DNA of 64,000 nt from Symsagittifera roscoffensis (lineage: Eukaryota > Xenacoelomorpha > Acoela > Convolutidae): assembly GCF_963678635.1 (NCBI RefSeq), contig NC_087067.1:20704596-20768595 (forward strand), in the 5' to 3' direction. Shown piece after piece: positions 12,701-23,993 of the stretch. Each line of letters opens with the position of its first letter. The stretch's first letter is position 1. A program made the translations under genes and the position numbers. The notes beneath the pieces were generated by a model. That model searched no databases and had not been told where the DNA came from. It saw only the letters and a program-made list of their open reading frames with translations.

Positions 12701-15700
12701 GTTTTGAGGCACTTTATTTACATAAAGGACCCGGTTAATTTCTTGGGACTCTCTATTACACTTGTACAAAAACCACAACAAGCATAAATATTCCGTTTTC
12801 TTCGATAGTCGGAACAAATTTGACCACTCAATAGCAATAGCAGCTACCGACGATTAATTATACAACTATTCCTTTTAAGTTATAAGTAGGAGATGCAATT
12901 TTCGGCGTTTTCTCCGGCTGTTCGACGGCCCATTTTATACCATTTTTGGCGTTGAAGAAAAAATATCGGCCCGAGTTTTTTTATTTCACAATGTAATATA
13001 CTGCAAAGATTAGTTTAACGCCAGTTTCTTCAAGAATGTTCGAATGGCGGATTTTCAAAAAAAAATGTAAATTTGGGTCGACTTTTTGTTTTAGGTCGAC
13101 CAAATGATTTTCTGAGCTCTCCCAAATCTGAGCCGCAGGCAAATTTTTGAAAAAAGCCAATAAAAGGCGTTTTTATGCACTTTTTTTGGAAAATTTCGAC
13201 GAAAAAATCGCGTTTTTTCGGCGCGAGCTCCCCCCTTAAAATTAGAATAGATTGGCGCCTTTAGAAAAAATTTTCAAGTCATCCAGCCAAAAATCCGCTA
13301 CTGATCGACTTTAACAACTTCTCGCCCTTTGAACCAATGATGGTAAGCCAGCGTTTTTGGCGCTCACTTTTCCAATTCGGGGTATTTTTAGCCCTTCCAG
13401 CCCTTTTCCTAAAAACACCTCTATTCGGCTTTTTTCGGCCGGACCAAAAATTACCTTTCCTATAAGATTATACGATATATCAGTTTTATAAATAATTGAA
13501 AAACGATTTATTAGAGCAATCTGAGATTTTCCGGTGAAAAATATAATTGAGGAGCAAAATAATCTGAAAAGAATTGACCGATTCGATTGCTATAATTGAG
13601 TACGGATTTTGAGCTCTTACCATACGATTATACATTTCTTCAACAAAAGCCGGATAAGAACATCATACGTTAAATGATAGCTGGATTATACGATTATAAA
13701 TTCATTATATTTCAACACACTGGCTCAGAAAGTGAACATTATCCATTTTCGTTTCTATCGAATCAATTTTCAAAGACTAACAACTTCCAATTCCAATTGA
13801 AAACCTTCTGCATTGCATGAGGAACGGATTGAGTTCTAAATTGATTGAACGGCATGCACTCTTACCTTGTAATAATACACCACTCGTTCCAGTAAACTGC
13901 TCTGCGAGAAGCCATAAACTGTTTTGACTACCCCTAGAGGCATCAAGTGACCACCGCTGATCTCTTTCAAGTACTGTTGATCATTCGCAGAATCATAGTC
14001 TCCGAATTTAACCTGCATTAAAACGCATCTATTTATTATATTATTCCAAACTCAATTATGAAAAGAAGCCAACACTGTGACTGAAAAACAGAACAAACCA
14101 GTGATTTAAAAGGAAAAAATTTGCGCATGTTTAGGAAAACATAGCCAACAAACAGTTGAAAAAGCGTCAATAAACACCAGTAAAAAATGTTTAAAACTTT
14201 CGAAATTCGAAAACATTGACATCAGACAGGAAAATAACAGGAAATCCAAAAAAAAAAAAAAAATTGACTGAAGTAAAAAAAATGTTGGAGCCTTTTGGTT
14301 TTGATTTTCAAATACTGTTTATGATTAGCCTTTTTTTCAAATACTATCCCGTTTAGAGAAAACTGGATCAATAGCTTATTTTTTGTATTGCATTTTCGAA
14401 ACTAGAAGTCATTCACGTTTTTCCAGTGAAGTTTGCCTTCATTTAGCGAAGGAAATGAAGTGAAGTAAATGAAGGAAAAAAACTTCGTTATTTTACACTA
14501 AAAATAACTTCGTTATGTTACACTTAAAAATATCTATATCACGCTGAAGCTCTCTAAAATTCAAGAAAATTTTATGATAATCAGTTTTATATATAAAACT
14601 AATCCAATGAAAGAAAACTGGGTGAAAAGTAATGCTTTGTTCCGCTGATAAATCTAAAAACTATAATCCATTTACGAAACTAAAGTCCAATACAATTTGT
14701 TTGTGCCATTTGCACTTTTATAAATAATGAGTGTTAATTTCTTCCTTGAAGCAAATTAAAGGCAAAAAACAAAGTTGTCAAAACAAATTTGAAAAAGATC
14801 AATTTTACAGAGGCGAAGCCGCGCTTTGCAAACATTAGCGAGAACACGACAAAAAAGCAGCTTTATGAAGTGAAATAATAAAAACAAACTGAAATAAGCC
14901 TCGAATTAGTAAATTTTGCTGGGAGTTGGCTTCGAACCTGCGACCTCGATATTTGGCGTCTCACACCCTGCGATCTCGGCCAAGAACTCTTTACAATCGC
15001 TAAACACTTGTCAAATATAAAGCCGCTAAATATGCTAATGAATTGGCAATGCGATGCAGCAAAAGTAACACCAAGTACCAAAGGACACAATTTTGCAGGT
15101 AATGATTTGAAGTATAACAAACTTAAGGCATTCACACTAAATTTGTATGTAATAAATTGGAAAGCAAAAAGACATTATGTATAAATTCCTCATCAAGTTA
15201 TTACACCAGCGAAAACACGACAAAAAGCAGCTCTAGAAAGTGCAAGGAAAGAAAATAGAAATACGCCTAGAAATAGCAAAAAAATCGGCTAGGTCTAGAA
15301 TATGATCTGCGACCTACTGCAATCAAGATATTTTGAGCATCACGCACAAACCACTCGGCCACGCACGCTTAACCACCGACAAACTCTAGTCACGACTAAA
15401 GCAGCTACATATGCTTATAAATTCCCAATGCAATTCAGCAAAAGTGGCACCAAATACATATAGACACAATTTTGCAAGTAATAATTTGGAGTATGACAAA
15501 CTGAAAAAATCCAAACTACGTTTGCAGGTAACAAATCGCAAAGCATAAAGCCACATTATGTATAAGCTAAACATTTCAAAAAATTACGAGATATATTGAA
15601 TGGAAAGTTTCTAGTTTTCATTATTGTTATGTTGTTTGAAACAAATCACTTTTTTCGGTTCATTTGATGAATTAAAAATGCATCAACTGTTTTGACCTTT

Positions 15701-18700
15701 TACTAATCGAATGTCAAAGCACATGCCATCAAAAGGCTGTTAAAGTGAACCAAAAAGGGAACCAATATTTGCGAATTGGCTTAGAAGAAAAAGGAGGTTC
15801 TTAATAATACACTAAGCTGGCGCTAGTGCAATTATTGTTAATGTTTGAAACAAATAGCTTTTTTCGGTTCATTTGATGCATTAAAAATGGATCTACTGTG
15901 GTGACTTATTTTTATTCGAATGTCAAAGCACATGCTATCAAAAAGATGAAAAGGTGCCACCAATATTTGCGACGAATTAGGTTAAAAAAAAGGTAGTAAT
16001 ATTACACTAACGCTCACTGAAGTTGGCTAGTGTAAAAAATGCATCTGAGAAAAAATTTATAAAGACCTATATCAGTGTCTTCACCACGTTCATTGACACT
16101 TAAAAAAAGTTTATTGAAAAAAAAACATATATAGCCAAAAGATATTAACAAATCTTTCAATGAATTTAGGATGCTAAAAAAGATCAACCTGCTCGCGCAC
16201 TAACCCAACTTAAGAAAACTCGATCATTCGGTATGTTTTCTATTCAGCTAGGAAATCTAAAAAATTAAAACATTAATACACCTTTATGAACAAAACTGAA
16301 AACGTTTTTTGTTGTACCATTTGCACACTTGTAATTGAAGAGCGTAGTTTAACCTTCCTTTTAGACTTTTTCCTATGAAAAAAAAGAAGAAAAAAAACAA
16401 TCTAAATAAGTGCCTCCACGTCGCTCCTTGAATGCAAAAATAAGAGTAAAATTGGATAACACATGAATGATCAAACAACTGGAAATTTTCTTTTTTTTCA
16501 GCAGGCATCACCGTTTCTAAACGATCCCTAAAAACTAATAGATCCTAAGATTCCATCTTTTAGTTTAGCAGTGATTTCGAATGTTGGCAAACAAATTTAA
16601 TTTCAAATTTTTATCAACCTTTTTTAGGGACGGGCATCTTGTTTCTCGAGTGAGCACAAAAACCAAAACTTGGATACGACTTGAAGCGTCACAAGTAATC
16701 GCCCCGGTACAAAAATTACTTTTTTTGAGGTTCATTAATAACCATGCCAATTGTACAGACACATAATGAAAAAAGATCATAGAGCAAAAATTTAAAACCA
16801 ATTAACATTCAGTTCATTTTAATTTTACAATAGTCTTTGGTCAATTTTGTATTCGTCTTTGGTCTTTTTACTTTATTTATTTTGTGTTTTCTTCTTTTCA
16901 TTGTATTTGGTTAAGTCGGTTGTTTTTATGAGAAAAATTCTTTTTATCGCTCTATAAATTACTTTTCCCCAGGGAACAAGCTGATAATTCTTGTTTGCCG
17001 CTTGCTAAGCCGTAACACTGACGCTAATATCCAGAGGCGCCCAATTTCTTTATTAAAACTCAAACTACGCAATAAATGTACTGAAACATTTCAGACAGAA
17101 AGAAATATCAGAGCAGATAATTAAATTAGAAGTCCGACAAAAAATGTTTTTTATTTAAGTTGGAAAGTTCAGCTTCTTTAATCTTGCCTATTTATAAATT
17201 AAAAACATCCAAATTCGTACTCGAACATTAATGCATACGGTTCGATGCCTCTGATTAATTTTTGTAAGACTAGCCAATAACACGCCATCCAACTTAACAC
17301 ACCTTTCTGACGCGACACAGTAAATAAATTTTGAGAACTGCCATCAACTTGGGAAATCAAAAAACGCCAAAAATCAAGATTTTTCAACGAAAAGCCTGTA
17401 AAAACGTAACATTACTTACAATCAGAGACAAAGGGCTGCAAAATAAATTACAGAACATGACTCCTAATTGTAGATAAAAAACAAATCTTCAAAATCACTC
17501 CAAAAATTTCGGAAATCAATGAAAAAATGGAATGCACTTTGCTCTGGTACAATTCGCTTGCAGTTGAAGAACAATTCTACTTTGCCGATTGTTTCAGATA
17601 AGTACTAATCACATTTTAGGGTTTATCAGCCCACGACGAATGACCTGAAATAATTCTCAAGGTTGACCGGGGCATGTGATGAGGGGTCGAATTAGTAGTG
17701 AAAAGGCAACCATCTGCGCAACTTCCACCCAAAATCCGCACCTGACTGCAATAAAATTATCTGCGCAATACATTTCATCACTTCCACTTAAAAAAATAGA
17801 AGTTATAAGGTGAAAAAATTGCAAACTTCGAAAACCACTCCAACTAGAAGTAGCGAAGATCAATGCTGAAATTCGCTTAGTGTCGAAATCAAGCCTATTG
17901 GTAGGTAACCTTAAATAATTTATTACGCCATGATACGAATCAGTAATCATTTTCTAGAGCCTTTTATTTTTTTTTTTAAAAAGCCGTTCAACTGCATACG
18001 AAGAAACATGAATGCAGATGAAGAAAAATGGATTTTCAAATTAAATTTAAATGAAAACAAATTAAATTTCTAAGAAGAAAAAAACAAAGTAACCCAGTAG
18101 TTCACACAGAGGCGAAGCGGAGCTTCGCACCACTTATGATACACCACAAACAAAAATAAATATGAGAAGTCGAAAAAAGTTGAAGTGATTGATAGTGAAA
18201 TATTTTAAAAATCTTTCCTATATTAAGACCATTTATCCACGAGGGAAAGGACCAACACAAGAGCTGTACAGCTCATCACGGCGAACCGCTGTTGTGCCCC
18301 TGTATTAGACCAAAACTGTCGTATGTCTTGACATAGAGGCGAAGCTCCGCTTCACAAACACTAGCGGAAACACGACAAAAAAGCAGCTTTATAAAGTCAA
18401 ATAAAAAAAATCGAAATACGCCTCGAATCAGTACGTGTATCGGTTCGAATACCAAGATAAAAATGCTCAGATAATAGAACGAGAAATAAGCATCTGAAAA
18501 AACTTACCAAGAGGTAAAAAAAAGCCAAAAAACCTAAGCAGAAGCCGTTTCAGCCGAAAAAATCCAAAAAGATAAAAAAAAAAAAAATTCGTAAAATGCT
18601 ATCGCAAATTTAAAAATGTTTCATTGTATAATTGGATAAAAAATGTTTTAAACCCTCACCCTGGAATTGCAATACCCATTACAATACACTTGCTATCGCA

Positions 18701-20319
18701 AGTGTTAAAACAAAAAAAAACACTTTTAAGTTTGAAACATGTTTTTTTTATTTGGATTAAGAAAAAGAAAACGTTTTAAACACTCACCCTGGTTTCAACT
18801 CTCATCTGTAGTATTTATGTGATTTACTAAAAATGTCTTGTCATCTTATATACCAAGCACCCAATTCTGTATGCTTTGAAGGCTTATTTCAAAAAAAAAT
18901 GTTCAAGCCTATGGTCGATAAAAAAGCATTTAAAAATTAAATTTTACATCAAAACAAAAAAATAATAAGAAAACCTTCTTAGCTACAGAATGGAAAAAAG
19001 ACTAAAATGTGTTTGAAAAAAAGCATCAATTGAAGTTGCAGTTGAAAACTTTCAAAAACTGTTTTACTGCATTTTAATTATAAATGTTTTGGATGTTTCA
19101 TAATTGATTACATTTAAAAGCCAGTACTGTCTAAGTAAGAAGTAATTATGCAGCCCTTAAGACAAACAAGAGCAAGGAAACCGGTTATTTTTCTCTACGC
19201 ACCTGCAGCGAGCAAGCCGCAAAGTAAATCAAGTCATCGGCCGGACATGGAAGTTTGCCAGATTGGATATCATTCTTTACTTCATGGTAGATCAGTTTCA
19301 CTGCATTTAAATCTGATACTTTCGTTATACACAAAGGATAACAGATGACCTCTAGTTTCAAGGTCACAACACCTCTGTTGCCATTGGAGCAGGATGACTT
19401 CAAAAGAGTCTTAAGTTTCGTGTTTCCTTCGAAAATCACTCGTTCGTGATTAGCTAAAAGGTCATCAGGGTTGTTTCCGAGGTAGAAAAGGGTGAAGTAT
19501 CGACAAAAATGTCTTGTCATCTTATATACCAAGCACCCAATTCTGTATGCTTTGAAGGCTTATTTCAAAAAAAAATGTTCAAGCCTATGGTCGATAAAAA
19601 AGCATTTAAAAATTAAATTTTACATCAAAACAAAAAAATAATAAGAAAACCTTCTTAGCTACAGAATGGAAAAAAGACTAAAATGTGTTTGAAAAAAAGC
19701 ATCAATTGAAGTTGCAGTTGAAAACTTTCAAAAACTGTTTTACTGCATTTTAATTATAAATGTTTTGGATGTTTCATAATTGATTACATTTAAAAGCCAG
19801 TACTGTCTAAGTAAGAAGTAATTATGCAGCCCTTAAGACAAACAAGAGCAAGGAAACCGGTTATTTTTCTCTACGCACCTGCAGAGAGCAAGCCGCAAAG
19901 TAAATCAAGTCATCGGCCGGACATGGAAGTTTGCCAGATTGGATATCATTCTTTACTTCATGGTAGATCAGTTTCACTGCATTTAAATCTGATACTTTCG
20001 TTATACACAAAGGATAACAGATGACCTCTAGTTTCAAGGTCACAACACCTCTGTTGCCATTGGAGCAGGATGACTTCAAAAGAGTCTTAAGTTTCGTGTT
20101 TCCTTCGAAAATCACTCGTTCGTGATTAGCTAAAAGGTCATCAGGGTTGTTTCCGAGGTAGAAAAGGGTGAAGTATCGACACTCTTTGACGTTGTAGAAA
20201 CTGAAAACCCTATACAGGACAAAAGCGGCGGTGGCTGAGAGAGACATGTAGAATTTCTCCTCCTTGTCCATGATGAAAACTCGGATCCAAACATCTTTTT
20301 TCAACAAATTAGTGCTCAT
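6375..20319 (-). CDS. FERM-domain protein gene (band 4.1/FRMD-like), 3' end outside the window
   Basis: Six exons join on the minus strand: 20319-19879, 14012-13866, 11679-11406, 7879-7232, 7062-6817 and 6721-6375. All introns are GT..AG and all phases agree (0, 0, 1, 1, 1, 0), giving 701 codons without a stop. The protein starts with the three FERM lobes. The F1/F2 exon ends in a typical KNDIQSGKLPCP stretch, F2 continues with FGDYD, and F3 contains AQSLSQYGMHLF, LGVSVHGLSIF and, across an intron, VSGHKACKEILRYAMMHHHF. A hydrophilic Ser/Lys/Glu-rich tail of at least 400 residues follows. FERM proteins link membrane proteins to the cortical cytoskeleton. No phosphatase or myosin part is visible, so the exact subfamily is open. 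The last visible exon ends in a donor, so more exons lie to the left. Confidence 0.9.
6817..7062 (-). CDS. FERM gene exon 5 (linker)
   Basis: The exon is 246 nt with acceptor TTTCTTCAG and donor GTCG|GTGAAT, phase 1 on both sides. It encodes a linker with no recognised domain. It is supported by conserved phase and good sites, not by homology. Confidence 0.7.
7232..7879 (-). CDS. FERM gene exon 4 (F3 end and linker)
   Basis: The exon is 648 nt. The acceptor TTTTGCTTAG completes a Gly codon with exon 3. It then reads GIHVTLRVSGHKACKEILRY and MMHHHFYMLFS, the last strand and helix of FERM F3, where the family has ACKxLWxxCxxHHxFF. The rest is low-complexity, charged linker. The donor is TTCAG|GTACAG. 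Confidence 0.88.
8390..8406 (+). repeat. Poly-C run of 17
   Basis: This is an uninterrupted C17 tract in an AT-rich intron. The 8.0-9.1 kb stretch around it shows no coding signal. Confidence 0.9.
9137..9552. mobile_element. hAT-type MITE with 13-bp TIRs and 8-bp target duplication
   Basis: The ends CAGGCTGGCCACT (9137) and AGTGGCCAGCCTG (to 9552) are perfect inverted repeats. They are flanked on both sides by ATACTACA (9129-9136 and 9553-9560). An 8-bp duplication with CAG..CTG ends is the hAT signature. At 416 bp with no transposase it is non-autonomous. Its interior contains a GCGTTTTTTCGGCGCG core that recurs at 13.2 kb. It lies in the large intron between FERM exons 3 and 4. Confidence 0.92.
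9640..10165 (-). repeat. tRNA-headed SINE composite
   Basis: This is the same family as in the 1.82-kb array. The tRNA-like head is at about 9715-9810 on the minus strand (B-box-like GATTTGAATCTG read on the other strand, A-box-like GGCTGAGTGGTTAG). The TTTGAAACAAATAGC and ATGTCAAAGCACATG body blocks follow at 10.03-10.13 kb. Confidence 0.7.
10481..10531 (-). repeat. tRNA-like fragment (Ile type)
   Basis: The minus strand reads GGCACCATGGCTAATTGGTT (acceptor and A box), then TGATTCTTGG, then a TGGTTCGAA B box. It is too short for a whole tRNA and lacks a 3' acceptor strand. It is a pseudogene or SINE head. Confidence 0.45.
11406..11679 (-). CDS. FERM gene exon 3 (end of F2, F3)
   Basis: The exon is 274 nt with acceptor ATATTTCTAG and donor CTTG|GTAAAA. 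It encodes ECRGWSILRCHLKYIKRAQS (end of F2), then SQYGMHLFDG, LGVSVHGLSIF and WDDIDALEVNKNKFTIK, the PH-like FERM F3 lobe. It ends in phase 1. Confidence 0.9.
12990..13290. repeat. Dispersed repeat related to the interior of the 9.1-kb MITE
   Basis: The stretch shares GAGCCGCAGGCA, a GCGTTTTTTCGGCGCG core, a CTCCCCCCT block and GGCGCCTTTAGAAAAA with 9.20-9.37 kb. I did not find matching terminal repeats, so it may be a truncated copy. Confidence 0.65.
13866..14012 (-). CDS. FERM gene exon 2 (F2)
   Basis: The exon is 49 codons with acceptor TTTTAATGCAG and donor AAG|GTAAGA. It begins VKFGDYDSAN, matching the FGDY motif of FERM lobe F2, and ends ERVVYYYK. It joins in phase 0 on both sides. Confidence 0.88.
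14120..14760. repeat. Dispersed repeat family with a CACG..CGTG core, copy 1
   Basis: Blocks such as ATAGCCAACAAACAGTTG, GAGAAAACTGGATCAATAG and GAAGTCATTCACGTTTTTCC recur, diverged, at 29.2-29.75 and 32.2-32.6 kb. No coding potential is seen. Confidence 0.6.
14810..15180 (-). repeat. tRNA-headed SINE
   Basis: It starts at an AGGCGAAGCCGCGCTT block, then AAAGCAGCTTTATGAAGTG, then a tRNA-like segment at about 14915-14995 (B-box-like GGCTTCGAACCTG). It ends in the GCGATGCAGCAAAAGTA block shared with other copies. Confidence 0.68.
15200..16050 (-). repeat. tRNA-headed SINE composite with two body blocks
   Basis: The tRNA-like head is at about 15280-15370. The TTTGAAACAAAT...ATGTCAAAGCACATG body occurs twice in a row (15.63-15.75 and 15.85-15.95 kb), so the body itself has been duplicated. 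Confidence 0.66.
18100..18450. repeat. Two short repeats starting with a GCGAAGC hairpin
   Basis: At 18108 an AGGCGAAGCGGAGCTTCGC block folds back on itself (GCGAAGC / GCTTCGC around GGA). A second one, AGGCGAAGCTCCGCTT, lies near 18340 and leads into the SINE block AAAGCAGCTTTATAAAGTC. The 16.1-18.1 kb stretch before these shows no gene. Confidence 0.6.
18829..20180. repeat. 676-bp perfect-period tandem duplication across FERM exon 1
   Basis: 18829-19504 and 19505-20180 are the same sequence with almost no differences. One seen is a synonymous C/A in the codon before the exon's final Gln. The right copy holds the last two thirds of the real exon with its donor. The left copy repeats that exon part and donor without the first third or the acceptor. 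Confidence 0.95.
19879..20319 (-). CDS. FERM gene coding exon 1 (F1 and start of F2)
   Basis: The exon is 147 codons, phase 0 at the end. It opens with ATG directly after a poly-T..CAG acceptor (20320-20322) and ends CAG|GTGCGT. It encodes DVWIRVFIMDKEEKF (F1 ubiquitin-like strand), then YFTLFYL, and a KLIYHEVKNDIQSGKLPCP stretch typical of the F1-F2 junction. An ATG flush with an acceptor suggests that a spliced leader or a 5' UTR exon is joined here. Part of the exon is repeated in the 676-bp duplication. Confidence 0.88.
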
Positions 20320-20622
20320 CTGAAAAAAAAACTTCATAATTTTCAAAAAAGTGATTCTTTTATTAGTCAACCAGCCACAGGCTAGGCCCTAGGTTGTATT
20401 ATTTATAGTTGTACTAGCGCTCACAAAATGAGATCATTGGGCTATAGCTCTCTTGCAAGCGCTCACCTTGCAAATTGCAGCGCACGTGTATTTGAACCAG
20501 CAATCATACAATTGCTGGGCAGAGTCAATATCGGGTACGCCACGAGGCCACATGAAAGAACATTTTGAAGAATATCTGGGTGAGCAAGTGGGCAGTCGTC
20601 CATTAAATAATTTTTCTATCGA

Positions 20623-20662
20623 TAAGTTATTATCATTATCCATAGAAACGGATAATAACTTA
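20623..20662. repeat. Perfect 12-bp inverted repeat
   Basis: TAAGTTATTATC at 20623-20634 and GATAATAACTTA at 20651-20662 are exact complements, 16 bases apart. No function is evident. Confidence 0.8.
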
Positions 20663-20682
20663 CCGCTTGAAAAAAAAACAAG

Positions 20683-20760
20683 TACTGGTCAGATTCGAAC
20701 CCAGGATAATTGCTTTACCAGGCGTCGCCGTGGTTTTAGGGTGGTTTCCAATTATAGTTA
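20683..20760 (-). repeat. tRNA-like T-arm remnant with A-rich tail
   Basis: The minus strand has CCTGGGTTCGAATCTGACCAG followed shortly by a T9 run. This resembles the T arm and acceptor side of a tRNA with a pol III terminator. No matching 5' half is convincing. Confidence 0.35.
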
Positions 20761-20789
20761 GACTTTTAGCAGAAAAAAACCTGAATCCC

Positions 20790-20865
20790 ATTTAAACAAT
20801 ATCAAAACTTTCCAGCCATTCCTCACAATTTAAACAATATCAAAACTTTCCAGCCATTCCTCACA
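20790..20865. repeat. 38-bp tandem repeat, two copies
   Basis: ATTTAAACAATATCAAAACT and the following 18 bases are repeated exactly from 20828. The rest of 20.9-21.7 kb holds nothing recognisable. Confidence 0.9.
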
Positions 20866-21772
20866 TTTAACAAGCTATTTATAACTGAGTATTAACTTCC
20901 ACCTCTCCTAGTGACCTAAAGTAATCTCGAAAGATATCCTGACCTTTATTATCCTGTTTAACGTGAAGATTACTTTCTAGCCGACAAAATATCAAATCAC
21001 TTCAGAACGAATCGTTTTGTTTGTGGCAGAAAATTGAATTAGAGAAGAGTTGTTAGGATAATTTATTCATTGGTTGCATGTTACATTTAAACACTAAATT
21101 TAGATCCTGTAGTTAAATGCTGAACTATTTATATAAGAAATCCCCAATTAGAGCGATCAGTGCCAGAAACATTCCGATGAGAATAGATGTCAAAAGCAGG
21201 TTCAACTTCTAACCAAAACCAGAACCGCGATTAAAGCCTTGCATCTCTTCGAGTAAAAAAAAACAGATTTCTCAGAAATACCTTAAAAAAGACCAGATGC
21301 TGATGAATGGCGCAAAACAGAAGGGGCATATATTCCCCGCCCGACCACAAAAACATCAATTTTTTATTTACCTAGACGTTTTCCGAGGCTATGCAGGGAT
21401 GATATATTGAGGGGAGAGGGCGGAAAAGTTGCAGGAACGTCAGACAGACATTTGAAATATTTGAGCTAACGCTTTCTTTATAAGACGGGAGTAACACATA
21501 TTGAACCCTTTTGTCATTCGAAAGTGCAATTGGCCTTCTATTTGGTAAATAAGGCTGTGAGCTTGAAAAGAAGCCAAGTGTGACGCCTCTGTCTGACGCC
21601 AAGAATTCTTTCAAAGAAATTCCTATACAGTAGTATATAATTCACCTTGATATTAAAATGGAGCTCAAAAATGTCATTTACTTAATAATGTAAACATTGA
21701 TAAATTAGAATTAACTTCGATAAATTCGAAAGAATTAACCGAACTGTAAACGACCGAGTATATTCTGCCAAC

Positions 21773-22247
21773 ATGCTCAAACTTATTCCGATAGATGATA
21801 TAGAATCCGGAAGAATCGATCTGCCCCAAGCATTCCTCAGAGCAAGACTAGCCGATAACGCTCAAAACATTATTATAAAAACAAAACTGAATGCCAGTAC
21901 TGCTAAATTAAAACAAAACAGCTCAAAAATAACTACCAAAAAGACAATATATCAAGCATGGAAGGATGCATATTTTTCTCGGCTTAAAAAAAAACACCTA
22001 CACGTTTGAAATAAGACAAAACAGCAAAAAGTTTAAGCAAGCTTTTCTTAGCATTGAAAATGTTTTGAAACTTTTTTGTAGTTCGAACCACGACTTGATA
22101 TACTGTTATATGATACATCACTCGAACAATTCTAATGATTATTTACGGCAACTGATATTCTTTAGACAGAAAATAAAAAAAACTAAAACACATAAAAAAC
22201 CGAAGACCAAACCCCACCCCACTGCTTCAATGGTCGAAACCAATTAA
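21773..22247 (+). pseudogene. Unrecognised Lys-rich coding remnant with a frameshift
   Basis: From an ATG at 21773 the frame reads MLKLIPIDDIESGRIDLPQA and on for about 70 residues to WKDAYFSRLKKK. The +1 frame then continues with FEIRQNSKKFKQAFLSIENV. Composition is Lys/Asn-rich. I do not recognise a domain. A broken LINE open reading frame is the most likely source. It could also be chance. Confidence 0.3.
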
Positions 22248-22249
22248 TT

Positions 22250-23860
22250 TTCTCTTCCGTGAGATGGAGGTGACAGAAACACAACATCGAAACATAGACA
22301 ACACAGAACCGAAACATCAAAACATAGCAAACAGAAAGTGGATGAAGTGTTGAAAAAATAATTCGGAGCGATTCCTTTGATTTAAAACGGAAATAATCAG
22401 ACACCGAAACTTTAATTGACGTTTCAAATAAAGACTCCAAATAGCAATCAATTCTTTGAATATACAATCACACAGTATCAGTTATGAGCCCTATTTAAAG
22501 TAACTGTTATTGCGTGAAAATTGCTACAGCTAGTTTATTTAGACAAATGAAAAATTAGCTATATCATTTCAATTTTCAGTTGAAACTGTAATGGTCCCCC
22601 CTTTGCGTTTTAATTTCCTTACCAAGCTGGCGAATCCTCTGTTTTCGGCACGAACCGCTATACTTTCGGCACTTCACGAGCCGAAAATTACAATTCCTGG
22701 AGTCAAAAATTTGATTAACCGTAAAAAAAACCAGTTCAAATAATTTCAAATACGCGCAAACTATTTTTGGTAATTTAAAAGGAAAATAAAAAAAAACATG
22801 ATCAAAAGATTTCAACTTAAATTTTAATAAAAACTTCATTTCGACTTCACTAAATTATCTGATAGATGTATTTATCTTATTAGAAACCAAAGAAGACACC
22901 TTGTTTGTTCCTATATTCACAATATCCAGGTTGATTATGATGTTATACTTTGATGTTAAATTGTCTAAAAAATTACAACTTTATTTTCATTTTGATTCAT
23001 GACTTCGCAGTACGTTTATACTTGTAGCTGATCTGAAGGGACGGCGTTTCCCTAATACAGAAGTCAGAACTGCAGGGTAATTCAAATTTCATCAGTATTG
23101 TAGGTAATTGTGGCACCAAGGACAACTAAAACAAAAAAGTCCACTCAACGTAATTTTGTCTTCCGTGCCGATAACCGAAACCCGTATATGCCAAAACGGA
23201 CTTTTCTAACCTCATGCTTATCCAATTTAACTCATCACTACTGATTGAACTTATTAGGCCAAAAACCTATCAACTGAAATCGTACTAAATCTTTTGTCCT
23301 ACCAGTTTGAGCCATTCTTTGTCTTAACGTGTTTCCGCAGCGAGATAAGCCCGAGGCATTTGTCATAACAAACCAGAATTTATCAGCTTAGCATGCATAT
23401 TGTGGCATTTTGGAAAAGTGACAAAAATATTTATCACCAACCTAGGGCTATTTTTACAAACCTAGTCACCCAGTAACTAACAATTATTTTCAATAAAGAA
23501 GCCCAATTTCAATAATAACCATTCTATTTTGAAATAAAGAAGCCCCAATTTCAAAAAAAAAACTATACGATTTTGAACTAGATAATAATGGCATATAATC
23601 ATAATTACAGCGCCCCCATTAGCCTAGTTGCTGTCTTCAAGAAGTAAATAATGCAATTTTGATGGCAGCTGGGTACAACACGACATAATGGCAACAAATG
23701 TCATTCATCACCCTGCAAAATGTAATTAGTTTTCAATCAGTGACTTATTAGGGAAAAGGGAGGGGATTTAATTTGTCCATCATTTGTCCCTTCAGCTCGA
23801 AACTGAAGCTAGATTAGATTCGTAATAAGAAAAGATACTGCGGATCTCTTAAATAAAAAA
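22250..23860. other. No gene seen
   Basis: This is AT-rich sequence with scattered short open frames that have neither start context nor domain. Two close copies of an AAGCCCCAATTTCAA phrase lie near 23.5 kb. Confidence 0.6.
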
Positions 23861-23865
23861 ATCAA

Positions 23866-23960
23866 CGATTAAGCATATGAGAATTTTAAACCGAGTAACG
23901 AATGCAAAAGGGGGGGATATGCATTCGTTACTCGGTTTAAAATTCTCATATGCTTAATCG
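23866..23960. repeat. Perfect 41-bp inverted repeat with a G-rich 13-base loop
   Basis: The left arm 23866-23906 and right arm 23920-23960 are exact reverse complements (start CGATTAAGCATATGAG). They are separated by AAAGGGGGGGATA. Within 30 bases to the right a family repeat begins with AGGCGAAAGGGAGCTTCGC. The hairpin is recent or maintained, because the arms carry no mismatch. Confidence 0.95.
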
Positions 23961-23993
23961 TAGATTTTTTCTTTATAGGGGGATATTCGTTAC

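Noticed and set aside
19185..19532. A second FERM gene copy
   Set aside because: It is only the left half of the 676-bp tandem duplication. It lacks the exon start and an acceptor.
20453..20761. A 102-codon plus-strand frame and its antisense Cys-containing frame
   Set aside because: Neither has a recognised domain. The end runs into a tRNA-like repeat remnant and an inverted repeat.
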